Part shown: positions 1 to 9,186 of the stretch, in pieces
Numbering within the stretch: position 1 is the first letter of the stretch
How the letters are laid out: each line of letters opens with the position of its first letter
NCBI GenBank assembly: GCA_037043015.1
Contig: JAWJUS010000012.1
Coordinates: 40,001 to 104,000, forward strand
Direction of reading: 5' to 3'
Source: Bryum argenteum
Taxonomy: Eukaryota > Streptophyta > Bryopsida > Bryales > Bryaceae
DNA: 64,000 bases
Program-made: the position numbers and the translations under genes
Notes under the pieces: generated by a model
Told to the model about the DNA's origin: nothing
Databases searched by the model: none
The model's input: the letters and a program-made list of their open reading frames with translations, nothing else

Positions 1-607
1 AGAGGAGGAAGAGTTAAAGATTTACCTGGTGTAAGATATCATATTGTTAGAGGAACTCTTGATGCTATAGGAGTAAAAGATCGTCAACAAGGGCGTTCTA
101 GTGCGTTGTATATTATTATTTTGAATTTGTATTAATTTTTAATACCATGTTTATTATTAAAACATGTAAATATAGCTAACCAAAAATAGAAATATTGTTA
201 AAGGAACCAAAGCAGGCTAAAGTATATATTTAAAAATCTAAGGTTTATTTATTAAATAAAACAAGTATTCCCTAACTGATTTTTACTAAAAATAAAATAA
301 TTTTAACTTTTTTAGAACAAGTTAAAAAAAACTTAAAATTATAATACAATTTTTTTTATTTTTTTTAAACCTAAAGATTTTTTTATAAAATTAATAAAAT
401 ACATGATTTTCTAAAAAAAGAAAACGGATACTCAATTTAAATGAGTAAATATTTAAATAAAAAACATATATTTAATATATATGTATCTTTTTTAATTTTA
501 AATATTGAAAGCCGTATTCAATAAAAGTTGTACATACGGCTTGAAGGGAGATTTTTAGTATTTTTAATTAATCTACCCTACAATATGGAGTGAAAAAGCC
601 AAAATAA
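1..607 (+). CDS. rps12: rps12 3' part (exons 2 and 3), ribosomal protein S12, 5' partial
   Basis: Small-subunit ribosomal protein S12, part of the decoding centre. Positions 1-100 are the end of exon 2 and encode [18 protein letters not shown] and onward to DRQQGRS, the conserved S12 C-terminal half. A group II intron starts at 101 with GTGCG. Exon 3 is a 26-nt exon at 582-607 that completes the split codon and adds KYGVKKPK before TAA. Exon 1 is normally encoded far away and joined by trans-splicing; it is not in this window, and the start of exon 2 is cut by the window edge. It lies just upstream of rps7, as in other plastids. Exon borders are inferred from the GTGCG/AY rule and the conserved protein. 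Confidence 0.93.
101..581 (+). other. group II intron (rps12 intron 2)
   Basis: 481-bp cis-spliced intron. It begins GTGCG and ends in AC. A domain V hairpin (AGCCGTAT ... ATACGGCTT) lies at about 508-542, near the 3' end. No maturase ORF is present. Confidence 0.85.
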
Positions 608-659
608 ATTTTTTAGATTTTTATATTTTAATAAATTATTCAATTACTTTTTTAATATT

Positions 660-1127
660 ATGTCACGTCGTAGTACTATAGAAAAAAAAACAGGAAAATC
701 TGATCCAATTTATCGTAATCGATTAGTAAACATGATGGTTAATAGAATTCTTAAACATGGAAAAAAATCATTAGCTTATCGAATTCTTTATAAATCCATG
801 AAAAATATTAAACAAAAAACAAAAAAAAATCCATTATCAGTTTTACGTCAAGCTATACGTCGAGTAACTCCTAATGTAACAGTAAAAGCAAGACGTTTAG
901 GTGGGTCTACTTATCAAGTGCCAATTGAAATAAAATCTGCACAAGGAAAAGCTCTCGCTATTCGTTGGTTATTAAACGCATCTAGAAAGCGTTCAGGACG
1001 AAATATGGCTTTTAAATTAAGTTATGAATTAATAGATGCTGCTAGAGATAATGGAGATGCTATACGAAAAAAAGAGGAAACTCATAGAATGGCTGAAGCT
1101 AATAGGGCTTTTGCTCATTTTCGGTAA
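660..1127 (+). CDS. rps7: ribosomal protein S7
   Basis: Plastid 30S protein S7, which nucleates assembly of the 3' domain of 16S rRNA. The 155-aa product starts [10 protein letters not shown] and ends NRAFAHFR, the usual plastid length. The conserved [12 protein letters not shown] and [13 protein letters not shown] blocks are present. The start is 52 bp after rps12 exon 3, consistent with a shared rps12-rps7 transcript. A perfect palindrome follows at 1197-1262 and probably marks the 3' end of the transcript. Confidence 0.97.
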   Translation: MSRRSTIEKKTGKSDPIYRNRLVNMMVNRILKHGKKSLAYRILYKSMKNIKQKTKKNPLSVLRQAIRRVTPNVTVKARRLGGSTYQVPIEIKSAQGKALAIRWLLNASRKRSGRNMAFKLSYELIDAARDNGDAIRKKEETHRMAEANRAFAHFR

Positions 1128-1196
1128 TTTTTTTTTGAAAATAAGAAAGCGTATTAAAAATATATACACATACATACCTTTTTTAAAAACCAATAA

Positions 1197-1262
1197 TATT
1201 TTATAAATAATTTATTAGTCAAAATTATTAATAATTTTGACTAATAAATTATTTATAAAATA
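1197..1262. repeat. 66-bp perfect palindrome between rps7 and ndhB
   Basis: Two 33-bp arms (1197-1229 and 1230-1262) are exact reverse complements with no spacer. It lies 69 bp after the rps7 stop and 40 bp before the ndhB start. It could fold as an mRNA 3'-end hairpin for rps12-rps7; that role is inferred. Confidence 0.85.
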
Positions 1263-1302
1263 GAAAAATACTAGAATTTTTTTATATATCGAGAAAATTT
1301 TT

Positions 1303-3416
1303 ATGGACTTAGAATTTGATTTTTCTTTTTTTTACGTAAATACAATTTTGCCTGAATGTATTCTTATTATTTTTTTAATAATTATTTTAATACTAGATTT
1401 AATTTTAGAAATAAAAAATAAATCTTTACTATTTTATATTTGTTTACTAGGTTTGTCATTAAGTATTTTTATTTTATTCTTTCAATTAGAAAAAGAACCA
1501 ACTATTAGTTTTTCGGGTAATTTTCAAGATAATAATTTTAATAGAATATTTCAAATTTTGATAGCTTTATGTTCAATATTATGCATTTTTTTATCCATGG
1601 ATTTTATTGAATGTACAAAATTATCAATAACCGAATTTATTCTTTTTTTAGTTACAGCAACTATAGGAGCAATGTTTTTATGTAGTGCTAACGACTTAAT
1701 TACTATTTTTGTTTCTTTAGAATGTTTAAGTTTATGTTCATATTTATTATCTGGTTATACTAAAAAAGATATTCGATCTAATGAAGCTGTTATGAAATAT
1801 TTACTTATAGGTGGACTCAGTTCTTCTATTTTAGTTTATGGTTTTTCTTGGTTATATGGTCTATCAGGAGGAGAATTACAACTTCAAAAAATAGCATATG
1901 GACTTATAAATACAGGAATGTACAATTATTCAGGAAGTTTACTTGCACTGGTACTTATTACGGTGGGAATTGGATTCAAACTTTCTTTAGTACCTTTTCA
2001 TCAATGGACTCCCGACGTATATGAAGGAGTGTGATTCGTTTTCTATAAATAAAAAAACAAAATTATTTATTGTTTTATAGTATTTATAAATATTTTATAG
2101 ACATGCAAAATAAAAAAAAATTTATTATTACTCAAAATAAAATATAACTTTTATCAAATAAAAAAAAATTGAATAAATTTAAAATAAAACAAAGTTAAAA
2201 TAATAAAAAAATCTTAATTATTAGGGGTAATTTGATAAAAAATAATATAAACAAAATAATTTAATATTAATAATCTTTTTTTTCCTTCAAAGATTATGAG
2301 TAAATATAGATTATTTATTAAAAAAAAAACCCTAAAATAAAAAATTCATGACTACTTAAAACGAAAAAATTTAGCTAACTTTTTTTTTTAACATTACAAT
2401 TCTTTTTTATTTAAAAAAAAGAATTGTAATGTTAAAAAAAAAAAAAAAACTAAAATAGGATTCTTCGTAAAGTTAAATTTAGTAGAAAATTAATATTTCA
2501 TTATTAGTTTTATATACATACACGAGGAAAGTAATAATATTAATTTAACTTTTTACTTAGGAGCTGTGTGAAAAAAAATTTCATGCACAGTTTTGAATGA
2601 GAGAAAAGAATGAGTAATCTTCGTTTCGATTCTAACTCCCCTACTCCAGTTGTTGCTTTTCTTTCGGTTGCTTCAAAAATAGCAGGCTTAGCTTTATTAG
2701 TCCGTATTTTTAATATTGTTTTCCCTTTTCTTTTTAATCAATGGCATTTTCTTTTCAAAATATTAGCTATTTGTAGTATGATCTTAGGTAATATAGTAGC
2801 TATTACTCAAACAAGTATGAAACGTATGCTTGCATATTCGTCAATAAGTCAGATTGGATATTTAATGATTGGAATAATTGTTGGAGACTTTAATGGATAT
2901 ACAAGTATGATAGTTTATTTACTATTTTATATATTTATGAATTTAGGAATGTTTGCTTGTATTATTTTATTTGGATTACGTACAGGAACAGATAATATTC
3001 GAGATTACAATGGATTAATTTTAAAAGATCCTTTATTAACATTTTCTCTTTCTATATGTTTATTATCTTTAGGAGGTATTCCTCCTTTATCTGGTTTTTT
3101 TGGCAAACTTTATTTATTTTGGTGTGCATGGAAAGACGGTTTATATTTTTTAGTTTTTATAGGACTTTTTACAAGTATTATTTCTATATATTATTATTTA
3201 AAAATAATTAAATTATTAATTACTGAAGAAACTAAAGAAGTTACATCTTATATACAAACGTATACAGGTTTTTCTTTTCCTATTTTTTACAAAAATTCAA
3301 TTCAAATTAGTATACTTATTTGTGTAATTGCTTCTATGTTTTTAGGAATATTTATGAATCCTCTTATTTCTATAATTCAAAATAATTTAAATTTAAATAG
3401 TTTTACAAATATCTAA
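1303..3416 (+). CDS. ndhB: NADH dehydrogenase-like subunit 2 (NdhB), split by one intron
   Basis: Membrane subunit of the thylakoid NDH complex, which carries cyclic electron flow around photosystem I. Exon 1 is 1303-2028 ([10 protein letters not shown] to PDVYEG) and exon 2 is 2637-3416 ([10 protein letters not shown] to NLNSFTNI), giving 501 aa. The join YEG|SPTPVV follows from the intron's GTGTG start and AC end and from the conserved protein. The chain is very hydrophobic, with antiporter-like blocks such as [11 protein letters not shown] and [18 protein letters not shown]. Both exons are fully open, so the NDH complex looks intact, unlike in non-photosynthetic liverworts. The gene is single here, outside any inverted repeat visible in this window. 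Confidence 0.96.
2029..2636 (+). other. group II intron of ndhB
   Basis: 608-bp intron with GTGTG at its 5' end and AC at its 3' end. Domain V (GAGCTGTGTG ... CATGCACAGTTT) is at about 2561-2594. A 29-bp perfect hairpin (2380-2408 with 2415-2443, 6-nt loop) sits inside and may be domain IV. No ORF is present. Confidence 0.85.
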
Positions 3417-3458
3417 TATTTATTTTTTTAATTATTAAATATTTTTATGTTAGTAATA

Positions 3459-3524
3459 AAAATTTTAATTTATTTTTTTAGTTATGTTATATGTAACATA
3501 ACTAAAAAAATAAATTAAAATTTT
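3459..3524 (+). terminator. large hairpin downstream of ndhB
   Basis: 31-bp perfect arms (3459-3489 and 3494-3524) with a 4-nt loop, 42 bp after the ndhB stop. Plastid genes commonly end in such hairpins, which stabilise mRNA 3' ends. The stem is unusually long and A/T-rich. Confidence 0.7.
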
Positions 3525-3586
3525 ATTTTTTATTTTATTTTTATATGATATATATTATTTGTCAAATAAAAAAACTTATTTTATAA

Positions 3587-3666
3587 GCCTTGATGATGAA
3601 ATGGTAGACATATAAGACTCAAAATCTTAGGCTTTAAGCGTGGAGGTTCGAGTCCTCTTCAAGGCA
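3587..3666 (+). tRNA. trnL-CAA: tRNA-Leu (CAA)
   Basis: Class II tRNA with acceptor GCCTTGA/TCAAGGC, anticodon loop CTCAAAA (anticodon CAA), a long variable arm, and T-loop GGTTCGAGTCC. It lies between ndhB and psbM. Confidence 0.95.
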
Positions 3667-3887
3667 AGTTTTTTTTGAGAATAAAAAAATAATCTTATGT
3701 TATACTATTTATTTGATATCAATGATTTTATTGAACAAAAAAAAATCATATTTATTTTATTTAAAATATTTTGATTAATATTATTGATCTAATAATTGTA
3801 CTGAAAAAAATCAGCTATAAAAAATTATAAATAAAAATCAGATGATATTTTTTAGTATTGTAAATTAAACACTAATATAATAAACAT

Positions 3888-3992
3888 ATGGAAGTAAATA
3901 TTCTTGCATTTATTGCTACTGCATTGTTCATTTTAATCCCTACAGCTTTTTTACTAATCCTTTACGTACAAACTGCTAATCCGAGCAGTTAG
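3888..3992 (+). CDS. psbM: photosystem II protein M
   Basis: Single-span low-molecular-weight subunit at the photosystem II dimer interface. The 34-aa product starts [14 protein letters not shown] and ends VQTANPSS, matching the family in length and sequence. One hydrophobic helix covers about residues 5-27. The gene stands alone between trnL-CAA and ycf66. A 21-bp perfect hairpin (4086-4106 with 4111-4131) follows it. In many land plants petN lies between psbM and trnC; I find none here. Confidence 0.95.
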   Translation: MEVNILAFIATALFILIPTAFLLILYVQTANPSS

Positions 3993-4085
3993 TAAATTTT
4001 TTTTTAATTATTAAAATTTTTGGATTTATCAAATAATATTGTATTTTTATTTAACTATTTAGTTTTTACAATATTAAAATTTAAT

Positions 4086-4131
4086 TTAAAAAAACTAAAA
4101 AAATTATATATAATTTTTTTAGTTTTTTTAA
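4086..4131 (+). terminator. hairpin after psbM
   Basis: 21-bp perfect arms (4086-4106 and 4111-4131) around a TATA loop, between psbM and ycf66. Probably the psbM mRNA 3' end. Confidence 0.6.
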
Positions 4132-4152
4132 TTTTATTTATTTATTATTAAC

Positions 4153-5130
4153 ATGATTCATATAGAATTAGGTCCTAGTACTATAGTAGGAATAGGGCTT
4201 ATTATAATAGGTATGCTTTTATATGCCCTTCGAATAAGGGAACTTAATGTATCTAGAGGTATGATTTATAATGTACTTAAATAAATTATGAAATTTCAAT
4301 TTATTTATTAATAATAATAAATATAAAATTTGAAAAAAAAATTTAATTTATTAAAAATAAATTTATGGTTAAAATTGAATTTATTTTTAGCATTTCGTAA
4401 ACATATTTAAATAATAAAATTAAAATGGAATTTAAATAAAAAAAAATAAATTATATATTTTATATTACAAATTTTCTAAAAAATAGTTTTTTTTATTTAA
4501 TTAATTTTTTATTTCTCTAGAAAAAAAAAAATAACTTAATCCACGAAATGACAAATAAACCTAAAAATATTAAATTATATTTTTTTAATTAACATAAGTA
4601 CAATTAAAATAAACCTATTTTTAAAAATAAATTTAAATAGGTAAAAGACAATCCAAAAAGTTTTTTAGTATTTTTATACTTACTTGGATTTAGAGTATTT
4701 AAAATTTAAAATTTTTTGTTTTAATGCTTAAGCCATAAAAAATTAACATAGCATATATGGCTTTTAGAGGGGGGATATGAATTTGAATAAAAACATTAAC
4801 CTATCTCAATACTATGATTCTTTTTTTTCATCCATTGGATTATTATGTGGAGGAATTCTTATTTTTCAAGGTTGGCGTTTAGATCCAATTCTTTTATTAT
4901 CACAAATACTTTTAAGCGGAACGGCTATTTTTTTTATAGCAGAAAGTTTATATTTACGTAATAATAAATTTAATTTTGAAATTTTTTCTAAAAAAAAAAA
5001 TAATTTTTTTATTTTAGAAAAAAAAAATTTGAAAAAAAAGACAAATTATAAAAAAATAAAATTAATAAAAAAACATTATAAAGAATGGAAAAAAATTGAT
5101 TATAGTTTTTTTATTTCTTATACAATATAA
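4153..5130 (+). CDS. ycf66: Ycf66, split by one intron
   Basis: Conserved protein of unknown function, kept in some bryophytes, ferns, algae and cyanobacteria and lost repeatedly elsewhere. Exon 1 (4153-4258) encodes MIHIELGPSTIVGIGLIIIG to LNVSR. Exon 2 (4811-5130) continues DYDSFFSSIGLLCGGILIFQGWRLDPILLLSQ, giving 141 aa, near the length I recall for liverworts. The join VSR-D-YDSFFSS is set by the split Asp codon and the conserved YD-FFSSIGLLCGG block. Two or three membrane segments precede a Lys-rich tail (about residues 85-141). The intron has an unusual GTATG 5' end. Both exons are open, so I call it functional; a degenerate intron could still block expression. Confidence 0.88.
4259..4810 (+). 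other. group II intron of ycf66, atypical ends
   Basis: 552-bp intron ending CTCAAT. The 5' end reads GTATG rather than the usual GTGYG. A weak domain V-like hairpin (AAGCCATA ... TATGGCTT) lies at about 4729-4764. Borders were set from the protein, so the 5' splice site is less certain than in the other introns. Confidence 0.65.
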
Positions 5131-5601
5131 CTAATATAGCTTAAGTAGTTTAATTTTTCTCTTTTTAATATTAAAAAGAGAAAAATTAAACTACTTTTTT
5201 TTTTGCATTATTTTTATAACCTTTTTAATTTTTCCTTAAAAAAAATAAAAAAAAATACAAAAATAATCATTATAAATTATTTATATATTTAAATAAATAT
5301 TCAATTAAAATTAATGCAAATAATATTTAATAAATAAGAAATAAACTATATTTTTTTATTTTTTTTAATAAAAATTTTTATATTTATTTTAATTTATTTT
5401 ATTAGTTATTATAAATTTGTAATAACACTTGCTTTTTTTTTTCATTTGATTTATTCTAAATACTAGGGTTATCTATTAATGATAAATTTAAATGAAAAAT
5501 AAAGTAATAGGCTATATTAAAATATAGAGCAATACGTTTTTTTATTTAAAATATGACATAATAGATAATCCAAATCTTTTTATATTTTGTTTATATTGTT
5601 A
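5131..5601. other. ycf66-trnC spacer, no gene found
   Basis: A/T-rich spacer. It holds a loopless perfect palindrome at 5143-5196 (27-bp arms), immediately after ycf66. I looked on both strands for petN, which commonly lies near trnC, and saw nothing resembling it. Confidence 0.6.
5143..5196. repeat. 54-bp perfect palindrome after ycf66
   Basis: 27-bp arms (5143-5169 and 5170-5196) are exact reverse complements with no spacer, 12 bp after the ycf66 stop. Likely a 3' hairpin of the ycf66 mRNA. Confidence 0.8.
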
Positions 5602-5672
5602 AGGCGACACCCAGATTCGAACTGGGGGTAAAGGATTTGCAGTCCTCTGCCTTACCGCTTGGCCATATCGCC
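5602..5672 (-). tRNA. trnC-GCA: tRNA-Cys (GCA)
   Basis: On the minus strand: GGCGATA acceptor paired with TGTCGCC, D-arm GGCCAAGCGGTAAGGC, anticodon loop CTGCAAA (GCA), T-arm CAGTTCGAATCTG. It diverges from rpoB. Confidence 0.95.
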
Positions 5673-5961
5673 TTATTTTTTTAATAAAAGATCTGGTAAA
5701 AATCGTATGACTTTTAATTATTATGATTTTTTAGTTTGTTAATATTTACTTAATTATAAAACTTAATCATTTTTTAAGCAAGTATCTTTTTTTTTTAGTT
5801 AATATAAAAAAAATATTTGATATAGTAAATAACATAGTAAAAAATAATAATAAAAAAAAAACTTAAGAACATTTTTTTTATGCAATTCGATAGAAAAATT
5901 TTTTAATTAGATTTGATATTAGAAAACAAACTCTAACACTATTTTAGAGGAAGAAAAAATT

Positions 5962-8900
5962 ACGGAAATTTTTGTACTCCCTGAATTTGGAAAAATACAA
6001 TTTGAAGGATTTTATCGTTTTATTTACAAAGGTTTAATAGAAGAACTTAGTTATTTTCCCAAAATTAAAGATGCAGATCAAGAATTTGAATTCCAATTAT
6101 TGGATAAAGATTATAAATTAGCAGAACCTATAATAAAAGAAAGAGATGCTGTATATCAATTAAGTACATATTCCTCAGATTTGTATATACCCGCTCAATT
6201 GTCTCAAAAAAAAAAAGGAAAAACACAAAAACAAACTGTATTTCTTGGAAGTATTCCTTTAATGAATTCGCAAGGCACCTTTGTAGTTAATGGTGTTGCA
6301 AGAGTTATAATTAATCAAATTTTAAGAAGTCCCGGTATTTATTATAATTCAGAACTCGATCACAACGGAATTTCTATATATACAAGTACAATTATTTCTG
6401 ATTGGGGAGGAAGGTTGAAATTAGAAATTGATAGCAAAACTAGAATTTGGGCTCGCATAAGTAAAAAACGAAAAGTTTCAATTTTGGTTTTATTACTAGC
6501 TATGGGTTTAACTATAAAACAAATTTTAAATAGTATTTGTTCTCCAAAAATTTTTTTGGACGCCTTAAAAAGAAAAAAAAAAAAAGAACAACCTCAATCT
6601 AACGAAGATGCTATAGTAGAACTTTATAAACAATTATATTGTGTAGGTGGAGATCTTGTATTTTCTGAATCTATACGTAAAGAATTACAAAAAAAATTTT
6701 TTCAACAAAGATGTGAATTAGGAAAAATTGGTAGATTAAATTTAAATAAAAAACTTAATCTTAGTGTACCTGAAAATGAATATTTTTTATTGCCACAAGA
6801 TATTTTAGCTGCTATAGATTATTTGATAAAAATAAAATTTGGTATTGGTACACTTGATGATATAGATCATTTAAAAAATCGTCGTATTCGTTCTGTAGCA
6901 GATTTATTACAAGATCAATTAAAGTTAGCATTAGTACGTTTGGAAAATTCTGTACGACAAATTATACGGGGAGCAACTAAACGAAAAAGTTTACCTAATC
7001 CTAAAACTTTAATTACTCCAACTCCATTAATAGCTACTTTCAAAGAATTTTTTGGTTCACATCCTTTATCCCAATTTTTAGATCAGACTAATCCGTTAAC
7101 AGAAATCGTTCATAAACGAAGACTAAGCTCTTTAGGTCCCGGAGGATTAACACGACGAACAGCGAGTTTTCAAGTACGAGATATTCATTTTAGTCATTAT
7201 GGCCGTATTTGTCCTATTGAAACGTCTGAAGGGATGAATGCTGGACTTATTGCATCATTAGCTATTCATGCGAAAGTAAATAATTGGGGATCTTTGGAAA
7301 GTCCTTTTTATAAAATATCTAAAATTTCTAAAAAAGAAAAAGTTATTTATTTATCTGCCGGAGAAGATGAATATTATCGAATAGCTACTGGAAATTGCTT
7401 GGCTTTGGATCAAAATACACAAAAAACACAAATAACGCCAGCTAGATATAGACAAGAATTTTTAGTTATTGCTTGGGAACAAATCCATCTTCGAAGTATT
7501 TACCCTTTGCAGTATTTTTCTGTTGGAGCTTCTTTAATTCCATTTTTAGAGCATAATGATGCAAATCGTGCGTTAATGGGATCTAATATGCAGCGTCAAG
7601 CGGTTCCACTTATAAAACCTGAAAAATGTATTGTAGGAACAGGCTTAGAAAGTCAAGCAGCTTTAGATTCTGGAAGTTTAGTTATTGCAAAACAAAATGG
7701 AAAAATTTTATATACTGATAGTAAACAAATAAATTTGATTGACACTAATAAAAAAAATACAAATAAATTTTTAACAACATATCAGCGTTCAAATAATAGT
7801 ACTTGTATACATCAAAAAATACAAGTTACTCCATATAACTTTGTAAAAAAAGGACAAATTTTAGCAGATGGTGCCGCAACTATAAAAGGAGAATTATCGT
7901 TAGGAAAAAATATTTTAGTAGCATACATGCCATGGGAGGGTTATAATTTTGAAGACGCAATACTTATTAGTGAACGTTTAATATTTGAAGATATTTACAC
8001 CTCAATTCATATTGAAAGATATGAAATTAAATCTCGTACCACAAGTCAAGGCCCTGAAAAAATTACTAAAGAAATACCTCATTTAGAAAAAAGCATACTG
8101 CGTCATTTAGATAAAAATGGACTTGTATTACCGGGATCATGGGTAGAGGCAGGAGATGTTTTAGTAGGAAAATTAACACCTCAAGAAACAGAAGAATCAT
8201 TCCGTGCTCCAGAAGGAAAACTATTACAAGCTATATTTGGTATTCAAGTAGCGACTGCAAAAGAAACTTGTCTTAAAGTGCCGTTGGGTGGAAAAGGACG
8301 AGTTATTGATGTGCGATGGATTTCTAAAAAAGAAAATTCTAGTAATTATGAAAAAACAATACATGTTTACATATCACAAAAACGAAAAATACAGGTAGGA
8401 GATAAAGTCGCTGGAAGACATGGTAATAAAGGCATTATTTCAAAAATTTTACCTAGACAGGATATGCCATATTTGCAAAATGGCACACCAGTTGATATGG
8501 TATTGAGCCCTTTAGGAGTACCTTCGCGAATGAATGTAGGACAAATTTTTGAATGTTTACTTGGTTTAGCCGGGCATTTCTTAAAAAAACATTATCGAAT
8601 AACCCCTTTTGACGAAAGATATGAACGAGAAGCTTCCAGAAAATTAGTATTTTCAGAACTTTATAAAGCAAGTAAAAAAACAGAAAACCCTTGGTTATTT
8701 GAAACTGAAAACCCTGGAAAAAGTTGCTTAATAGATGGAAGAACTGGAGAAATGTTTGAACAATCTGTTACAGTAGGAAAAGCTTATATGTTAAAGTTAA
8801 TTCATCAAGTTGACGATAAAATTCACGCACGCTCGAGTGGACCTTATGCACTTGTTACTCAACAACCACTTAGAGGAAGATCCAGACGTGGAGGCCAAAG

Positions 8901-9162
8901 AGTAGGAGAAATGGAAGTTTGGGCTTTAGAAGGCTTTGGTGTTGCTTATATTTTACAAGAAATGCTTACTATTAAATCTGATCATATACATGCTCGCTAT
9001 GAAGTACTTGGTGCCATTATAACAGGAGAACCAATACCTAAACCTACAACTGCTCCAGAATCTTTTCGATTACTTGTTCGAGAATTACGATCTTTATCTT
9101 TAGAATTAGACTATTCCGTTATATTTGAAAAAAACTTAAATATAAATTTTAAAGACGTTTAA
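5962..9162 (+). CDS. rpoB: RNA polymerase beta subunit, apparent ACG start
   Basis: Beta subunit of the plastid-encoded bacterial-type RNA polymerase. The frame is open from 5923 and no ATG occurs before the conserved [16 protein letters not shown] block. The only plausible initiator is ACG at 5962, 8 nt after a GAGGAAG ribosome-binding sequence, so a C-to-U edit to AUG is inferred. This gives 1066 aa, a normal length. Visible blocks include [14 protein letters not shown] (rifampicin region), [14 protein letters not shown] and [19 protein letters not shown] (active-site lysines). The TTG at 6100 is inside the conserved N-terminus and is not the start. It begins the rpoB-rpoC1-rpoC2 operon; rpoC1 starts 24 bp later. 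Confidence 0.93.
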   Translation, partial: TEIFVLPEFGKIQFEGFYRFIYKGLIEELSYFPKIKDADQEFEFQLLDKDYKLAEPIIKERDAVYQLSTYSSDLYIPAQLSQKKKGKTQKQTVFLGSIPLMNSQGTFVVNGVARVIINQILRSPGIYYNSELDHNGISIYTSTIISDWGGRLKLEIDSKTRIWARISKKRKVSILVLLLAMGLTIKQILNSICSPKIFLDALKRKKKKEQPQSNEDAIVELYKQLYCVGGDLVFSESIRKELQKKFFQQRCELGKIGRLNLNKKLNLSVPENEYFLLPQDILAAIDYLIKIKFGIGTLDDIDHLKNRRIRSVADLLQDQLKLALVRLENSVRQIIRGATKRKSLPNPKTLITPTPLIATFKEFFGSHPLSQFLDQTNPLTEIVHKRRLSSLGPGGLTRRTASFQVRDIHFSHYGRICPIETSEGMNAGLIASLAIHAKVNNWGSLESPFYKISKISKKEKVIYLSAGEDEYYRIATGNCLALDQNTQKTQITPARYRQEFLVIAWEQIHLRSIYPLQYFSVGASLIPFLEHNDANRALMGSNMQRQAVPLIKPEKCIVGTGLESQAALDSGSLVIAKQNGKILYTDSKQINLIDTNKKNTNKFLTTYQRSNNSTCIHQKIQVTPYNFVKKGQILADGAATIKGELSLGKNILVAYMPWEGYNFEDAILISERLIFEDIYTSIHIERYEIKSRTTSQGPEKITKEIPHLEKSILRHLDKNGLVLPGSWVEAGDVLVGKLTPQETEESFRAPEGKLLQAIFGIQVATAKETCLKVPLGGKGRVIDVRWISKKENSSNYEKTIHVYISQKRKIQVGDKVAGRHGNKGIISKILPRQDMPYLQNGTPVDMVLSPLGVPSRMNVGQIFECLLGLAGHFLKKHYRITPFDERYEREASRKLVFSELYKASKKTENPWLFETENPGKSCLIDGRTGEMFEQSVTVGKAYMLKLIHQVDDKIHARSSGPYALVTQQPLRGRSRRGGQRVGEMEVWALEGFGVAYILQEMLTIKSDHIHARYEVLGAIITGEPIPKPTTAPESFRLLVRELRSLSLELDYSVIFEKNLNINFKDV

Positions 9163-9186
9163 TATAAAAAAATCAATTTAAACTTT

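Noticed and set aside
1..3416. Inverted-repeat boundary near rps12-rps7-ndhB
   Set aside because: These genes are in the inverted repeat in many seed plants, but they have no second copy in the window and their context here (next to psbM, ycf66 and trnC) fits the bryophyte single-copy arrangement.
6100..6102. TTG as the start of rpoB
   Set aside because: Conserved RpoB sequence continues in frame for 46 codons upstream, to the ACG at 5962.
8453..8671. Minus-strand ORF within rpoB, and similar ones in rpoC2, psbA, psbC, psbD, ycf2, rbcL and cemA
   Set aside because: They are antisense or out-of-frame shadows of strongly conserved genes.
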